Shown here: positions 7,309 to 15,959 of the stretch, one piece after another
Layout of the letters: each line of letters begins with the position of its first letter
Position numbering within the stretch: the first letter of the stretch is position 1
NCBI GenBank assembly: GCA_948585895.1
Contig: CAPBNZ010000008.1
Coordinates: 12,534-44,454, forward strand
Source of the DNA: an uncultured Clostridia bacterium
GTDB taxonomy: Bacteria; Bacillota; Clostridia; TANB77; CAG-508
Length of the DNA: 31,921 nucleotides
Direction: 5' to 3'
Position numbers and translations under genes: made by a program
The notes under the pieces: model-generated
What the model was told of the DNA's origin: nothing
Seen by the model: only the letters and a program-made list of their open reading frames with translations
Databases searched by the model: none

Positions 7309-7337
7309 ATTATATATACAATTTTTAGATAATTTAA
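7309..7337 (-). promoter_or_regulatory. Candidate promoter for TR RNA and reverse transcriptase
   Basis: On the minus strand TTAAAT (7332-7337) is followed after 17 bases by a perfect TATAAT (7309-7314). Transcription would start near 7302, about 40 bases before the TR. The -35 box is weak (3 of 6), so this rests mainly on the -10 and the position. Confidence 0.4.
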
Positions 7338-7358
7338 CTATTCTAGATTTCAGTTATT

Positions 7359-7382
7359 TATGGGAGGCTGGCCGCCCCCATA
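7359..7382. repeat. GC-rich inverted repeat just past the variable repeat
   Basis: On the coding strand TATGGGGGC (7374-7382) can pair with GCC-T-CCCATA (7359-7368) around a 5-nt loop, with one bulged base. It begins 11 bases past the fibre stop codon and 21 bases past the variable repeat, and is strikingly GC-rich. No T-run follows, so it is a poor terminator. Hairpin/cruciform elements a few bases past the variable repeat are known to promote DGR retrohoming; this is probably that element. Confidence 0.6.
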
Positions 7383-7392
7383 CCCCTGCTTA

Positions 7393-9198
7393 TTACTGGT
7401 ATTTAAGAAGGCGAGCCCCGTAACCCCAATTCGAATTGCTAGAAGCATTGCCCAAATGCCAAGCAAAAAAGCCATCACCCGCACCATGGGTGAAAGGACC
7501 ACCAACGAACGCGATTCTGTTTCCACTATTACACCAATATTTATCACACACTCCAGTTCCTGTGCTTCCATTATCTTCAACTGGTAATGCAATTTCTGGA
7601 TGTTCTTCATCATATCCTAACTTACTTGGATAAGTTTCTGTTGTTTCTAAATTTGTATATCCTAATGCTTTATATGGAGCAGTAAATTTATCAGATACAT
7701 ATTGAGTTGGATCATCACATATATATGCAACATAATCTTTTATATTAAGTCCATCAATAGCAGTCCACATGTTAGCAAAAATATTTTCTATACCTCTATA
7801 AATCATAGAATGACATCCATCATTATTTAATGTTCCAGATTTCATTCCTAATTCATCACATTGTCCTGATTTTTGACCTATTCCCCATATATGATTAGTA
7901 ATTGCAATATTAACTGCTGCACCATCAAAATATACTGCTTTTCCTGTAATACTTCCATTAGAATAATCTTCAATATTGGTAATTGTTCTCTCAGAAGCTA
8001 CTGCATTATTCCAAGCATCACTAGTTCCTATTGATACATTTCTTCCAACATACATATTATTTGAATTTGCAACAATAATTCTGTTAACATTATTTTCAGC
8101 AATTAATGCTTGTTGATTAAACCATTCGGATACACCTCTACCTAGTTTACTTTGAGAATGATAATCAGCATATTCTACTAAATATAATAATTGTAATATA
8201 AAATATCTAGTATCCATTTGACAAAATCCATCTCCAACACCTGTTGCTAATGTTCTAAATGCTGCAATTGTTTTATTGTATGTTGGTATTGTTCCACTAT
8301 AACTATGTGCTTTTCCATCTACATCTACACTTATACCATATCTACCTACTGAGAATTCTCTACTATGTTTATATCCTGCTCTATTATAATCAGATATATA
8401 AATATATTCGTAGTCTCCTTTGACTTCTCTTTTATACCAAAATTCTGGTATTCTTGTAAGAACTTCTCCATTAGAACCATCAAATGCAAAACCTGGTTCT
8501 CCATAATATGCTGTTATTTTTTTATTTGTAGTATCATAATTATATGTAATAATATCTGACCATGGATATATATTGTCAAAATCATTTTGAACTTCATCAC
8601 CATTTTTTGTAGCATTTGCTACAAGTCCTATATTATCGCATATTCTTTCCCATTTAGATAACACATTATCTACTATTTTCCTTCTAACACCATAATTTTT
8701 ACCTACAAATTCTCTTGCTTCACTTATAGCATCGTTTAATTCTTTTTCAGTTACATATATTTGCGTATCATCTAATGTTATTGTAACATTACTAGCATTA
8801 TCAACTACAACATTTATTTGTATATGTTTTTCTATTTTTTCTGCAATAGAATTATTTATATATTCTGCTGTGTTGCCAGCATTTGTATATGCATACAATA
8901 TTTTATTTTTTGTATCTGGATCTATTGCAAATAGTCCGATTTCTCTAAAATTAAAAGCATTTGGTGCATCTGTATTCTTAAACATAAAAGATACACTTGC
9001 CTGTGTATCTTGTGTTATTTCTACTTTTGAAATTTCGCATTCTAGCACTTTTGTTGTTAATGCCGTTTTATCTGCAGCATTTCCAGTTAATGCTCCACTA
9101 CCTATTTCAGCATGGTCAAATTTAATTTTTTTACCTTGTAGTGTTTTAGCAGCTAATAAGGCACCTTGTTTTGTTATATAAACTTTTTCAAAGCCCAT
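7393..9198 (-). CDS. Tail fibre/receptor-binding protein, DGR target
   Basis: This 601-aa protein is the diversified adhesin of the phage. Residues 1 to about 155 match the phage tail-collar fibre N-terminal domain (VYITKQGALLAAK, FDHAEIGSG, FREIGLFA), which anchors it to the baseplate. Residues from about 230 on look like a C-type lectin or formylglycine-generating-enzyme-like fold of the kind used by DGR targets (PEFWYKRE, MIYRGIENIFANMWTAIDGLNI). The C-terminus ends GYGARLLKYQ. Residues 562-599 are encoded by the variable repeat. Compared with the template, P568, T570, H571, G574, H581, G583 and G592 all replace Asn. The start has AGGAGGG upstream. It follows the YmfQ-like gene in the baseplate operon, as expected for a fibre. 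Confidence 0.93.
   Translation of the reverse strand: MGFEKVYITKQGALLAAKTLQGKKIKFDHAEIGSGALTGNAADKTALTTKVLECEISKVEITQDTQASVSFMFKNTDAPNAFNFREIGLFAIDPDTKNKILYAYTNAGNTAEYINNSIAEKIEKHIQINVVVDNASNVTITLDDTQIYVTEKELNDAISEAREFVGKNYGVRRKIVDNVLSKWERICDNIGLVANATKNGDEVQNDFDNIYPWSDIITYNYDTTNKKITAYYGEPGFAFDGSNGEVLTRIPEFWYKREVKGDYEYIYISDYNRAGYKHSREFSVGRYGISVDVDGKAHSYSGTIPTYNKTIAAFRTLATGVGDGFCQMDTRYFILQLLYLVEYADYHSQSKLGRGVSEWFNQQALIAENNVNRIIVANSNNMYVGRNVSIGTSDAWNNAVASERTITNIEDYSNGSITGKAVYFDGAAVNIAITNHIWGIGQKSGQCDELGMKSGTLNNDGCHSMIYRGIENIFANMWTAIDGLNIKDYVAYICDDPTQYVSDKFTAPYKALGYTNLETTETYPSKLGYDEEHPEIALPVEDNGSTGTGVCDKYWCNSGNRIAFVGGPFTHGAGDGFFAWHLGNASSNSNWGYGARLLKYQ
7404..7514 (-). repeat. DGR variable repeat (VR) at the fibre C-terminus
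   Basis: This is the recipient copy of the template repeat at 7149-7259. The 12 substitutions (plus-strand positions 7408, 7424, 7425, 7451, 7452, 7458, 7478, 7479, 7488, 7490, 7496, 7497) are all adenine-derived: sense A to C, G or T. Eleven of them alter seven amino acids and one, in Leu597, is silent. The shared end CGGGGCTCGCC (7410-7420 on the other strand) is the likely start of the IMH region, beyond which the two copies diverge. Confidence 0.97.
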
Positions 9199-9211
9199 AT
9201 TTTTATCCCTC

Positions 9212-9895
9212 CTAAATTATTATATAATCTTGTCTTGAAACTTTTAATCCAGTTTCAGTATTTAAATTTATATTGCTATTTTCTATTATTGCATCATTAT
9301 TTGGTTGTAAATTCACATACTCTTTATTAATAACATTAATACCTATATTATTGTTTTCATTTATTTCTAGATTTTCTATTCTTTCAAATGCTATAGCATT
9401 TAAATTTATATAGTCTTGTCTTGATATTGCTGCACCTATAAATTCATTTATTTTAGTCTCTAGTTGATAATCTAGTTGCATATTTGCTGGAATTTGTTTT
9501 ACTAAATTTGACTTTAACATCTCTGCTGCTTCTGTATATTCTAGGTTAATTGTTATATGTAATTCATATCCGTTTGTTACTAATTTATAATTATCTTCTC
9601 CTATTGATTCATTTAATGTATTTATTAACCATCTTAATGTATATGGTACTCTGTTATTTATTTTAAACAGTATATTCATTCTTCTTGCTTCTATTGTCTC
9701 CGCTTTGTTGGTTATATTATATATTTTTTCATATCTTTTTAATCCATATGATCTTGCTGTTTTTACTATTACTTCTCTTAGCATTGTATTTATTGAATAT
9801 CTCATATTTTCTACTTCTATATCTTCAGCATCAAATATTTTGTTAAATTCTAATACATTTTTTAAATATGGTGGCATATATTCAACTAATTTCAT
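9212..9895 (-). CDS. Baseplate/tail protein, YmfQ (DUF2313, XkdU)-like
   Basis: This 227-aa protein opens with VEYMPPYLKNVLEFNKIFDAEDIE, followed by a segment about matrix-like folding of short strands (RRMNILFKINNRVPYTLRWLINTLN). This matches the DUF2313/YmfQ proteins that close the baseplate wedge between gpJ-like and fibre proteins, like XkdU of PBSX. The C-terminal 80 residues contain two copies of a SRQDYI(N/I) motif (about 160 and 222) and are Asn-rich. It overlaps the baseplate J gene by 4 bases (ATGA). Confidence 0.8.
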   Translation of the reverse strand: MKLVEYMPPYLKNVLEFNKIFDAEDIEVENMRYSINTMLREVIVKTARSYGLKRYEKIYNITNKAETIEARRMNILFKINNRVPYTLRWLINTLNESIGEDNYKLVTNGYELHITINLEYTEAAEMLKSNLVKQIPANMQLDYQLETKINEFIGAAISRQDYINLNAIAFERIENLEINENNNIGINVINKEYVNLQPNNDAIIENSNINLNTETGLKVSRQDYIII

Positions 9896-10998
9896 ATAAA
9901 TGTCACCTCTTTCAATGTAGGTATTTCAAATTTCTGTAATTCTACATTAGATGTTTTATTATTTATAGTAGTATTAGAAACATCAATTACACCATCTGCA
10001 TTTAATATTATTGTATCAATTTGAGATTTTCTTATTATTATAGTATCTGAATCTTCCCAACCTTTTTTTAATTGCAAGAAATAATCATTAATTAGTTCTA
10101 TTATTTGTTCTTTTACATTAGGCATAGATGCAGTTTCTGATATTGTAACATGAGTAATTATAGAAATATCAACTTCAGTTACTGTATCTGTAGTAACAAC
10201 ATGTCCAATAGGTGCAATTCCTAATCCCTCATCAGATAAATCTGGACATATTTCATTTTGTACCTTTTCAATTAGTACATTAGATGCTTTATTATAATTA
10301 CTATCTAGAATCGTCAATTTTACTGTTCCTGGTCCATTCCATATTGGAGTTACTTTAACTGCTCCGACCCCTGCAATTTCTTTAGTTTTATTTTGATAAT
10401 CTACAACATTGCCACCAAAGCCTTGTTCACTGGTAGTTTCATAATATCTATTTCTTAATGCTTCATCACTTTCTTCATCTTCTCCAGGAATTAAAATATC
10501 TGTCAATTCTGCTTTTGCCAACCCATCAATATAATTAACTGGCATCATTGTACCTATATAATTATTTCCTATTGTACCTGCAGTTTCACATTCCATTTTA
10601 TAAACACCATCTTCTATCTTTTCTATTGCTTTATATATTACATCTTCTATTGTAAATCTTTCTCCAATATTTATATTAAACAAGCTATTATTTTCATCAT
10701 AGAAAGTTCCCTTCTTTATTGCATATGTTGCTTCATTTCTTGTAAGTCCAACTTGATTTGCTAATTTATCTAAATATTCATCTACTGCAGTATCTACAAA
10801 GACAAGATCAATATTATTTTTCAATAAAATATACATCTGTGCTAATTCAGCGGCTGCTGGTGCTATTGCATTATAAATAATGCTTCCCTCTCTTTTATCT
10901 ATTTGAATTGGTACACGATCTAACATTCTTTGTAAAATAGTTTCATAATCAAAATATTCATCTAAATCTTCAACTTCATTTATATTATCTATTTCCAT
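9892..10998 (-). CDS. Baseplate J-like protein (XkdT-like)
   Basis: This 368-aa baseplate wedge protein has the family's signatures. These are RMLDRVPIQIDKREGSIIYNAIAPAAAELAQMY near the N-terminus, DEYLDKLANQVGLTRNEAT, the GTIGNNYIGTM region, and DEESDEALRNRYYE followed by GGNVVDYQNKTKEIAGVGAVKV, which are typical of gpJ/XkdT. It joins the tail tube end to the fibres. RBS GGTGG lies 12 bases upstream. It sits 1 base after the XkdS-like gene and overlaps the next gene by ATGA. Confidence 0.95.
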   Translation of the reverse strand: MEIDNINEVEDLDEYFDYETILQRMLDRVPIQIDKREGSIIYNAIAPAAAELAQMYILLKNNIDLVFVDTAVDEYLDKLANQVGLTRNEATYAIKKGTFYDENNSLFNINIGERFTIEDVIYKAIEKIEDGVYKMECETAGTIGNNYIGTMMPVNYIDGLAKAELTDILIPGEDEESDEALRNRYYETTSEQGFGGNVVDYQNKTKEIAGVGAVKVTPIWNGPGTVKLTILDSNYNKASNVLIEKVQNEICPDLSDEGLGIAPIGHVVTTDTVTEVDISIITHVTISETASMPNVKEQIIELINDYFLQLKKGWEDSDTIIIRKSQIDTIILNADGVIDVSNTTINNKTSNVELQKFEIPTLKEVTFI

Positions 10999-10999
10999 C

Positions 11000-11404
11000 T
11001 TAAATACTCACCACCTTCTCAGATTCAATTTCTCCAACAGTTGTTATTACTTTAAACTTTGCAGTTATTGAATTTTTATTAATTTCAAATTCAAAATTAT
11101 TTACTTCTGTTATTCTAGTATCTTGTAGTAATGCCTCTGTAATTACTCTCTCAAGTTCAGGAATAACAAATGTTGTATTTTCTCCAATTAAATGCTTTAG
11201 TTCAATTCCGTAATTCCAACTATAAATAAGGTGTTCGAATCTCTCCGTATTCAAGATGCAATATATTGCTTGTTTCATAGCTTCGATTCCATCACAAAAG
11301 TTTGAGATAGTGTTTTTTTCTATATTTAAATAGAATGTTTTACTTGTTTGTTCTGTTACTTCTTCTATATTGTTTAACAATATATCATCTGTATTAGGTG
11401 TCAT
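11000..11404 (-). CDS. XkdS-like (DUF2634) baseplate protein
   Basis: This 134-aa protein has the gp25/lysozyme-like wedge pattern of DUF2634: DGIEAMKQAIYCILNTERFEHLIYSWNYGIELKHLIGE, then PELERVITEALLQDTRITEVNNFEF. It belongs to the baseplate wedge, directly before baseplate J as in PBSX. AAAGGTGG precedes the ATG. Confidence 0.88.
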   Translation of the reverse strand: MTPNTDDILLNNIEEVTEQTSKTFYLNIEKNTISNFCDGIEAMKQAIYCILNTERFEHLIYSWNYGIELKHLIGENTTFVIPELERVITEALLQDTRITEVNNFEFEINKNSITAKFKVITTVGEIESEKVVSI

Positions 11405-11422
11405 CTTTTTACCACCTTTCTT

Positions 11423-11917
11423 TTAAAATTTATCTATAACAATAAAGTTATTTCCACCCTGTTGTTGTAATAGAATAACATTGTCATTTAATTTTAATCC
11501 ATTATGAATAGTGATTTGTTTTCTACCACTTATTGAATGTTCATGTGTTAAATTTATATTTTTTTGTTCAACACTCATGCTATTACTAACTTCATTATTT
11601 ATAGAAACTGAGATATTATCTGGATTTGGATTTACTATTGCTGTTGATGTTACAGAAAGATCTCCACTCAATGTATGACTATGATTGGCATTCAAAGATT
11701 CGCTTTCTGTATTCCATTCCACACTAACATCTACAGTATAATCTTTTACATTTTTAGTAAGAACTAAAAATTCTTTTGTTAATTTTAATTTTTGTTCCAC
11801 TGTTATTTCAAGTGGATTTATATTTGTTACTATTCCAAATAAAACAGAAGTAGGGGCACTTGCATCATTTGCCCCTACTGCCATTCTTTTTATTATTTCA
11901 CTTAATGAGCTTCCCAT
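11423..11917 (-). CDS. XkdR-like (DUF2577) baseplate protein
   Basis: This 164-aa protein has an N-terminal DUF2577-like stretch (SLSEIIKRMAVGANDASAPTSVLFGIVTNINPLEITVEQKL) and a C-terminal KLNDNVILLQQQGGNNFIVIDKF, which is the family's usual ending. Between them lies a His/Ser/Thr-rich insert (NHSHTLSGDL, THEHSISGRKQI) that could bind metal or form a short spike-like region. It takes the position of XkdR in the baseplate hub module. RBS AAGGAGG. Confidence 0.8.
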   Translation of the reverse strand: MGSSLSEIIKRMAVGANDASAPTSVLFGIVTNINPLEITVEQKLKLTKEFLVLTKNVKDYTVDVSVEWNTESESLNANHSHTLSGDLSVTSTAIVNPNPDNISVSINNEVSNSMSVEQKNINLTHEHSISGRKQITIHNGLKLNDNVILLQQQGGNNFIVIDKF

Positions 11918-11930
11918 TAACTTTACCTCC

Positions 11931-12893
11931 TTATTGAGATATAAAGTTTTGTCCTCTTAATGTTAAATCCATAAAATGTTCTCCATTTTTAAATTTATGT
12001 TTTGCTTTTTCTACTAACATAAAAGTTTTTATCTTAACATCACCTAAATCTAAATTAACTATAATGAGAGAGCCTCCTCTAACTCTTATATCTCCAAGTG
12101 CATTTTTTATTTCCAAACTTCTAGTCTTTTGATTATACAAATCTAGTAATGCTCTTGCCTTTACTGCTCCATTTGTTTTTTCATCAATTGTATCAAAATA
12201 TTGCAATACTCCCCATTTTTCAATATTGCTTGAGTCTTTTGCAATGTATATTTCTCTTTTACCTGTCTCAGAATTATCATATGTTAACTTAATTTGGTTA
12301 TATGTATCAGAATCAATTGAACTTTCATAATCATAGTTTTCTCCGGTTTCTTCATCTATTACTAATCCTACTTTCATTCTTTCTAGATTCTTTAAACATA
12401 ACTTTCCAAAATCATCATATAACACATACATTTCTTTTCTATTTCTAATTGTTTCATCTAACGCATTCAATATCATATCAAATAATTCTTGATTACTTTC
12501 AGCTTTTTTCGCTATAACATAACCTGTATTTTCCAATATTCCTACATTTAATTGATATTCATTTGCAATCATTTTAACAAGTTCATCAGCCCTTTTGTTT
12601 GTGTATGTTTTAGTATCTTTATTTTTTAAATATCTTAATTGGTCATATGCAGTTGTTGTTATTACTTTCTCTTTATCTCTTTTCTTTTTAAAAACAAAAC
12701 CATAAAACAAATTTGTATTATCAACTTTAAATGCTACTGGATTACCTTCCTCAAAATTTATAATATTATCCTTTATAATTTTAAATTCTAGTTTTCCTGC
12801 TGCACCTTTTCTTTCTGTGGTCCATGTAATTTCATCTTTTACCACAGGCTCATATACTGTATTTCCATTTTGAATTAATAATTGTTGACTCAT
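11931..12893 (-). CDS. XkdQ-like tail hub protein
   Basis: This 320-aa protein resembles XkdQ/YqbQ, the gpD-like hub component of contractile tails: EPVVKDEITWTTERKGAAGKLEFKI, AYDQLRYLKNKDT, the central GVLQYFDTIDEKTNGAVKARALLDLYN, and a C-terminal strand pattern (GDIRVRGGSLIIVNLDL..KTFMLVEKAKHKFKNGEHFMDLTL). It lies between the LysM protein and the XkdR-like gene, the same order as PBSX. RBS AGGAGG. Confidence 0.88.
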   Translation of the reverse strand: MSQQLLIQNGNTVYEPVVKDEITWTTERKGAAGKLEFKIIKDNIINFEEGNPVAFKVDNTNLFYGFVFKKKRDKEKVITTTAYDQLRYLKNKDTKTYTNKRADELVKMIANEYQLNVGILENTGYVIAKKAESNQELFDMILNALDETIRNRKEMYVLYDDFGKLCLKNLERMKVGLVIDEETGENYDYESSIDSDTYNQIKLTYDNSETGKREIYIAKDSSNIEKWGVLQYFDTIDEKTNGAVKARALLDLYNQKTRSLEIKNALGDIRVRGGSLIIVNLDLGDVKIKTFMLVEKAKHKFKNGEHFMDLTLRGQNFISQ

Positions 12894-12902
12894 CTCATCC
12901 TC

Positions 12903-13583
12903 CTATGCTGGAATCCATAAAACTTGATTTGGATATATTAAATTAGGGTTTTTTATTTTATCACGATTAGCATTAAATATTGTTGTATATTTACTTCCAC
13001 TTCCATAAAATCTTTTTGCTATATTCCATAAGCAATCTCCTCGTTTTACAGTATAATTTTGTCCACTTGGCTTTGCTGGTGCAGTTGCTGTATTATTTGT
13101 AGTAACTGTTCTTGTCACTACTGGTGGCTTGTATTGTTTGATGGTAACTTTTACTGTTTTTGTTGAATATTCTCTATATTGTTTTAATTTTATCTTTACC
13201 TTAATATCAAAACCTTCTTCGGTAGTATCTGTTATAGTATAATCTTCTAATGCTACTTTCATATTTGTATCAAATATGTTTTTGCCATTTGGAAATTTTC
13301 TTACAACTATAAATTGAAAAGCAGATTTATTTACTTTCAACTTTTCTAAAATTCCCAAATAATACTTAGCATTTTGAAAATTATTATTATACATAGCAAA
13401 TGGATATTTTGTATTTGGAAGTATTACTTCAAATTCAATGCTTGTTAAACCTGGATTTTTTAAAACATTAATCTCTGTATTATTTATCAAATCATATGTT
13501 TTATTTTTATTACTAATTTTTAGTTCAAGTTTTTTAGGAGGAATAGGAAGAAGCACATTTCCTAAATAAAAATAATATGCCAT
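12903..13583 (-). CDS. LysM-domain tail protein (XkdP-like)
   Basis: This 226-aa protein has an N-terminal domain typical of XkdP/YqbP (MAYYFYLGNVLLPIPPKKLELKI, then LEDYTITDTTEEGFDIKVKIKLKQYREY). After a Thr-rich linker (about 155-178) comes one LysM repeat (YTVKRGDCLWNIAKRFYGSG...PNLIYPNQVLWIPA) that binds peptidoglycan. It probably locates the tail tip or baseplate at the cell wall. RBS AAGGAGGAG. Confidence 0.92.
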   Translation of the reverse strand: MAYYFYLGNVLLPIPPKKLELKISNKNKTYDLINNTEINVLKNPGLTSIEFEVILPNTKYPFAMYNNNFQNAKYYLGILEKLKVNKSAFQFIVVRKFPNGKNIFDTNMKVALEDYTITDTTEEGFDIKVKIKLKQYREYSTKTVKVTIKQYKPPVVTRTVTTNNTATAPAKPSGQNYTVKRGDCLWNIAKRFYGSGSKYTTIFNANRDKIKNPNLIYPNQVLWIPA

Positions 13584-13595
13584 AATCTCCTCCTT

Positions 13596-15927
13596 CTATT
13601 CATGTATTCCATCAGATACATATTCTAATTCTTCTTCTAATCTAGAAGTTAATTTATTTGTTACTTGATCTACAATTCCATCTATATCTTGTTCTCCATT
13701 TATATTGTTATTGTTTGTCAAGTTTATTGTTAGTGGTACTGTTGTAAATCTATTAATAGTATCCCTTTCAGCTAGATCAATCAAATATTTCAAATCTTCT
13801 TCTGATATATCTTTTGTATTATCAGCAATGTCCTTTGTATTGCCTGCAATATCTCCAAGTGTACCATTACCAAATTTTGATGGATCCAAAGAAAAATTAT
13901 TTAAAGCACTATCAATAGCATCTCCTGCACCTTTAATCCAATCGTTTCTATGGTCAACCCTATCTTGTCTTGTATTGTTCATCTCAATTGCTGTATTTTG
14001 AATATTGGTAGCAGATGCGTTAAGTTTTTCACTAAATTGACCTTTTAATTCGTTGATTTTTTCCATTGTTCCATCCATCTGGCTTGCCATATCTTTTAAT
14101 TTTTGATTTCTATTTACAACCTTTTCTTCCATACCTTTTGCAAAGTCATCTGCAAAATGTGCTGCTTGCACTGTGTCTATAGACACACCTGGTATCTTGT
14201 TTAGAACATTAATAATTCCATTTACAATTGAAACAACTCCGATTATATAATCCTTGGAATATTGATAGTATTCCAAGACAAACTGCATCAATTCCAGTTT
14301 GGAAAGCATACCAAGCACCCATCATTCCTAAAATACAAGTTTGTACTCCTAACCATAAATACATAACTGCTAAAACTAATCCATACCAAATACCTTGTAT
14401 TCCAAGTCCTGCTACCATTATTCCTAGTCTCAAAGCATCCCAAACATATAACATCGCATATGCAACCTTATCGTTTGTAAACCATAAATATGTTAATACT
14501 GCAATTAAAGCTATTATTACAATTGCAATCCATGTTGCTGGACAAGCTAACATTGCTGTATTTAATCCTAATTGACTTGCTGTTGCTGCCACATCTGCTG
14601 ATACTTTAGTTTTCGTAGCAAAAGCTAAAGCATATTGAGCAATAGTTTGAACTGTTAATAATGCTGTAGCTATTCCACTTGCTATTTCCCATGCTGCATA
14701 AGCTCCAACTACTGCAAGTATCATTGGTGCAAAAGGCTCTAATGTACTAACTAACCAAGAAACACCTTCTATTAGTGCTAATATTGCTTGTGCTGCTAAA
14801 CTTGCTCCATCTATAAACATATTAAACAACTCTTGAACTTGTTGATTATTTGCTAGTTCATTTATTTTAACCAATACTGGATCTAATGCTTTAATAGCAA
14901 CATTTTTTATTCTTGTCCAAATTTGTCCCCATGTCATTGGCATCTTATTATATCTATCATTTATTTGGTCTGCTGAAGCAAACATTGCATTTTTTATAAC
15001 ATTTGCTGTAATTAGTCCTTCAGATGATAGTTCTTTTAATTCTCCTTTAGATTTTCCTGTATATTCTGCTATAGCTTCCGCTAATAATGGAGCGTTCTCC
15101 ATTATAGACCTAAATTCATCACCTTGCAGTTTCCCTGCTGCCATAGCTTGCGTTAATTGGTACATTGCAGATGTTTGTTCCTGGATACTTGCTCCAGAAA
15201 TAGCAAAATTTTTATTCATTAATTCTGTAAAAGCAACTATTTCATCAGTATTTTTAAAACTATCTCCTGCTAATATTCCTAATTTAGAAACTACACTTGT
15301 TGTTGCAAGGAAATCGGATCTTGTTCTATTAGACATAGCAAAAATTTTATTTTCTAAATCAGCAACACTTCCATTATCATCAACAATTAATTCTAATCTG
15401 GATCTATTGCTAGTTGTTGCATCTGACAAATTAACCAAACTTTTTATTGCTGATACTCCACCAATAGCAATAGCAATATTTTTTACTGTACTTAAAAATT
15501 TATTTCCATTCATATTACTACTATTAATACTATTATTAAGTTTTTCTTGGTTATCATGTCCATTCTTTATACTTTTTGCAACATTATCATAATCTCCTTT
15601 TAAATTCTGTACTAAAGTTCTTTGTTCTCTTACACTTGCTATAATATCTTGTGCTTTTGCTGTTTGTGTTCCTTCTGCAGCTATTATTTTTCTTGCTTCT
15701 GCTTCTACTTGTTTTAATACTTGCAATTCGGCTTGGTATGTCAATTCAGTTTGGAGTGCTGATTGATTTAGTTTTTCGGCATTATTAATTGCTTTTGTAG
15801 GTGCAACAGACATTTCATTATTTAGATCTTTAAAACCTCTAGTTGTTTTAGTTAAATTTGAATGTATCTTTGCGAATACAGAGGAAGCCATATCTTGTAC
15901 CACTATTGAACTTCTTATAGTAGCCAT
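13596..15927 (-). pseudogene. Tail tape measure protein, interrupted by a one-base frameshift
   Basis: The tape measure sets tail length. The first frame (15927 down to about 14242) has an N-terminal coiled coil, then the tape-measure N-terminal domain (SNRSRLELIVDD, LQGDEFRSIMENAPLLAEAIAEYTGK, MPMTWGQIWTRIKNVAIKAL), then about 150 hydrophobic residues in membrane-like stretches. It then runs into a short wrong tail and stops at 14209. The second frame, coding to 13596, continues the protein. Leaving out one base at about 14241 gives the expected IFQGLYN-GVVSIVNGIIN-VLNKIPGVS and a 776-residue product; the span minus one base is an exact multiple of three. The C-terminus is a coiled coil with Asn/Thr stretches. 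It is a real mutation or a sequencing error; no slippery site is visible. If real, tails would not form. Confidence 0.9.
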
Positions 15928-15959
15928 ATTCTCCTCCTTTAAGAAAAAATAAAATATAA

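Noticed and set aside
7359..7382. Rho-independent terminator for the fibre gene
   Set aside because: The stem is GC-rich enough but no T-run follows on either strand.
7350..7633. Open frames overlapping the variable repeat on both strands
   Set aside because: They are shadows of the fibre C-terminus and of the GC-rich hairpin, without ribosome sites.
2051..14241. A systematic sequencing error at the pentamer TCGGA
   Set aside because: The same pentamer occurs in intact genes (for example twice in the remaining truA frame), so context alone does not explain both frameshifts.
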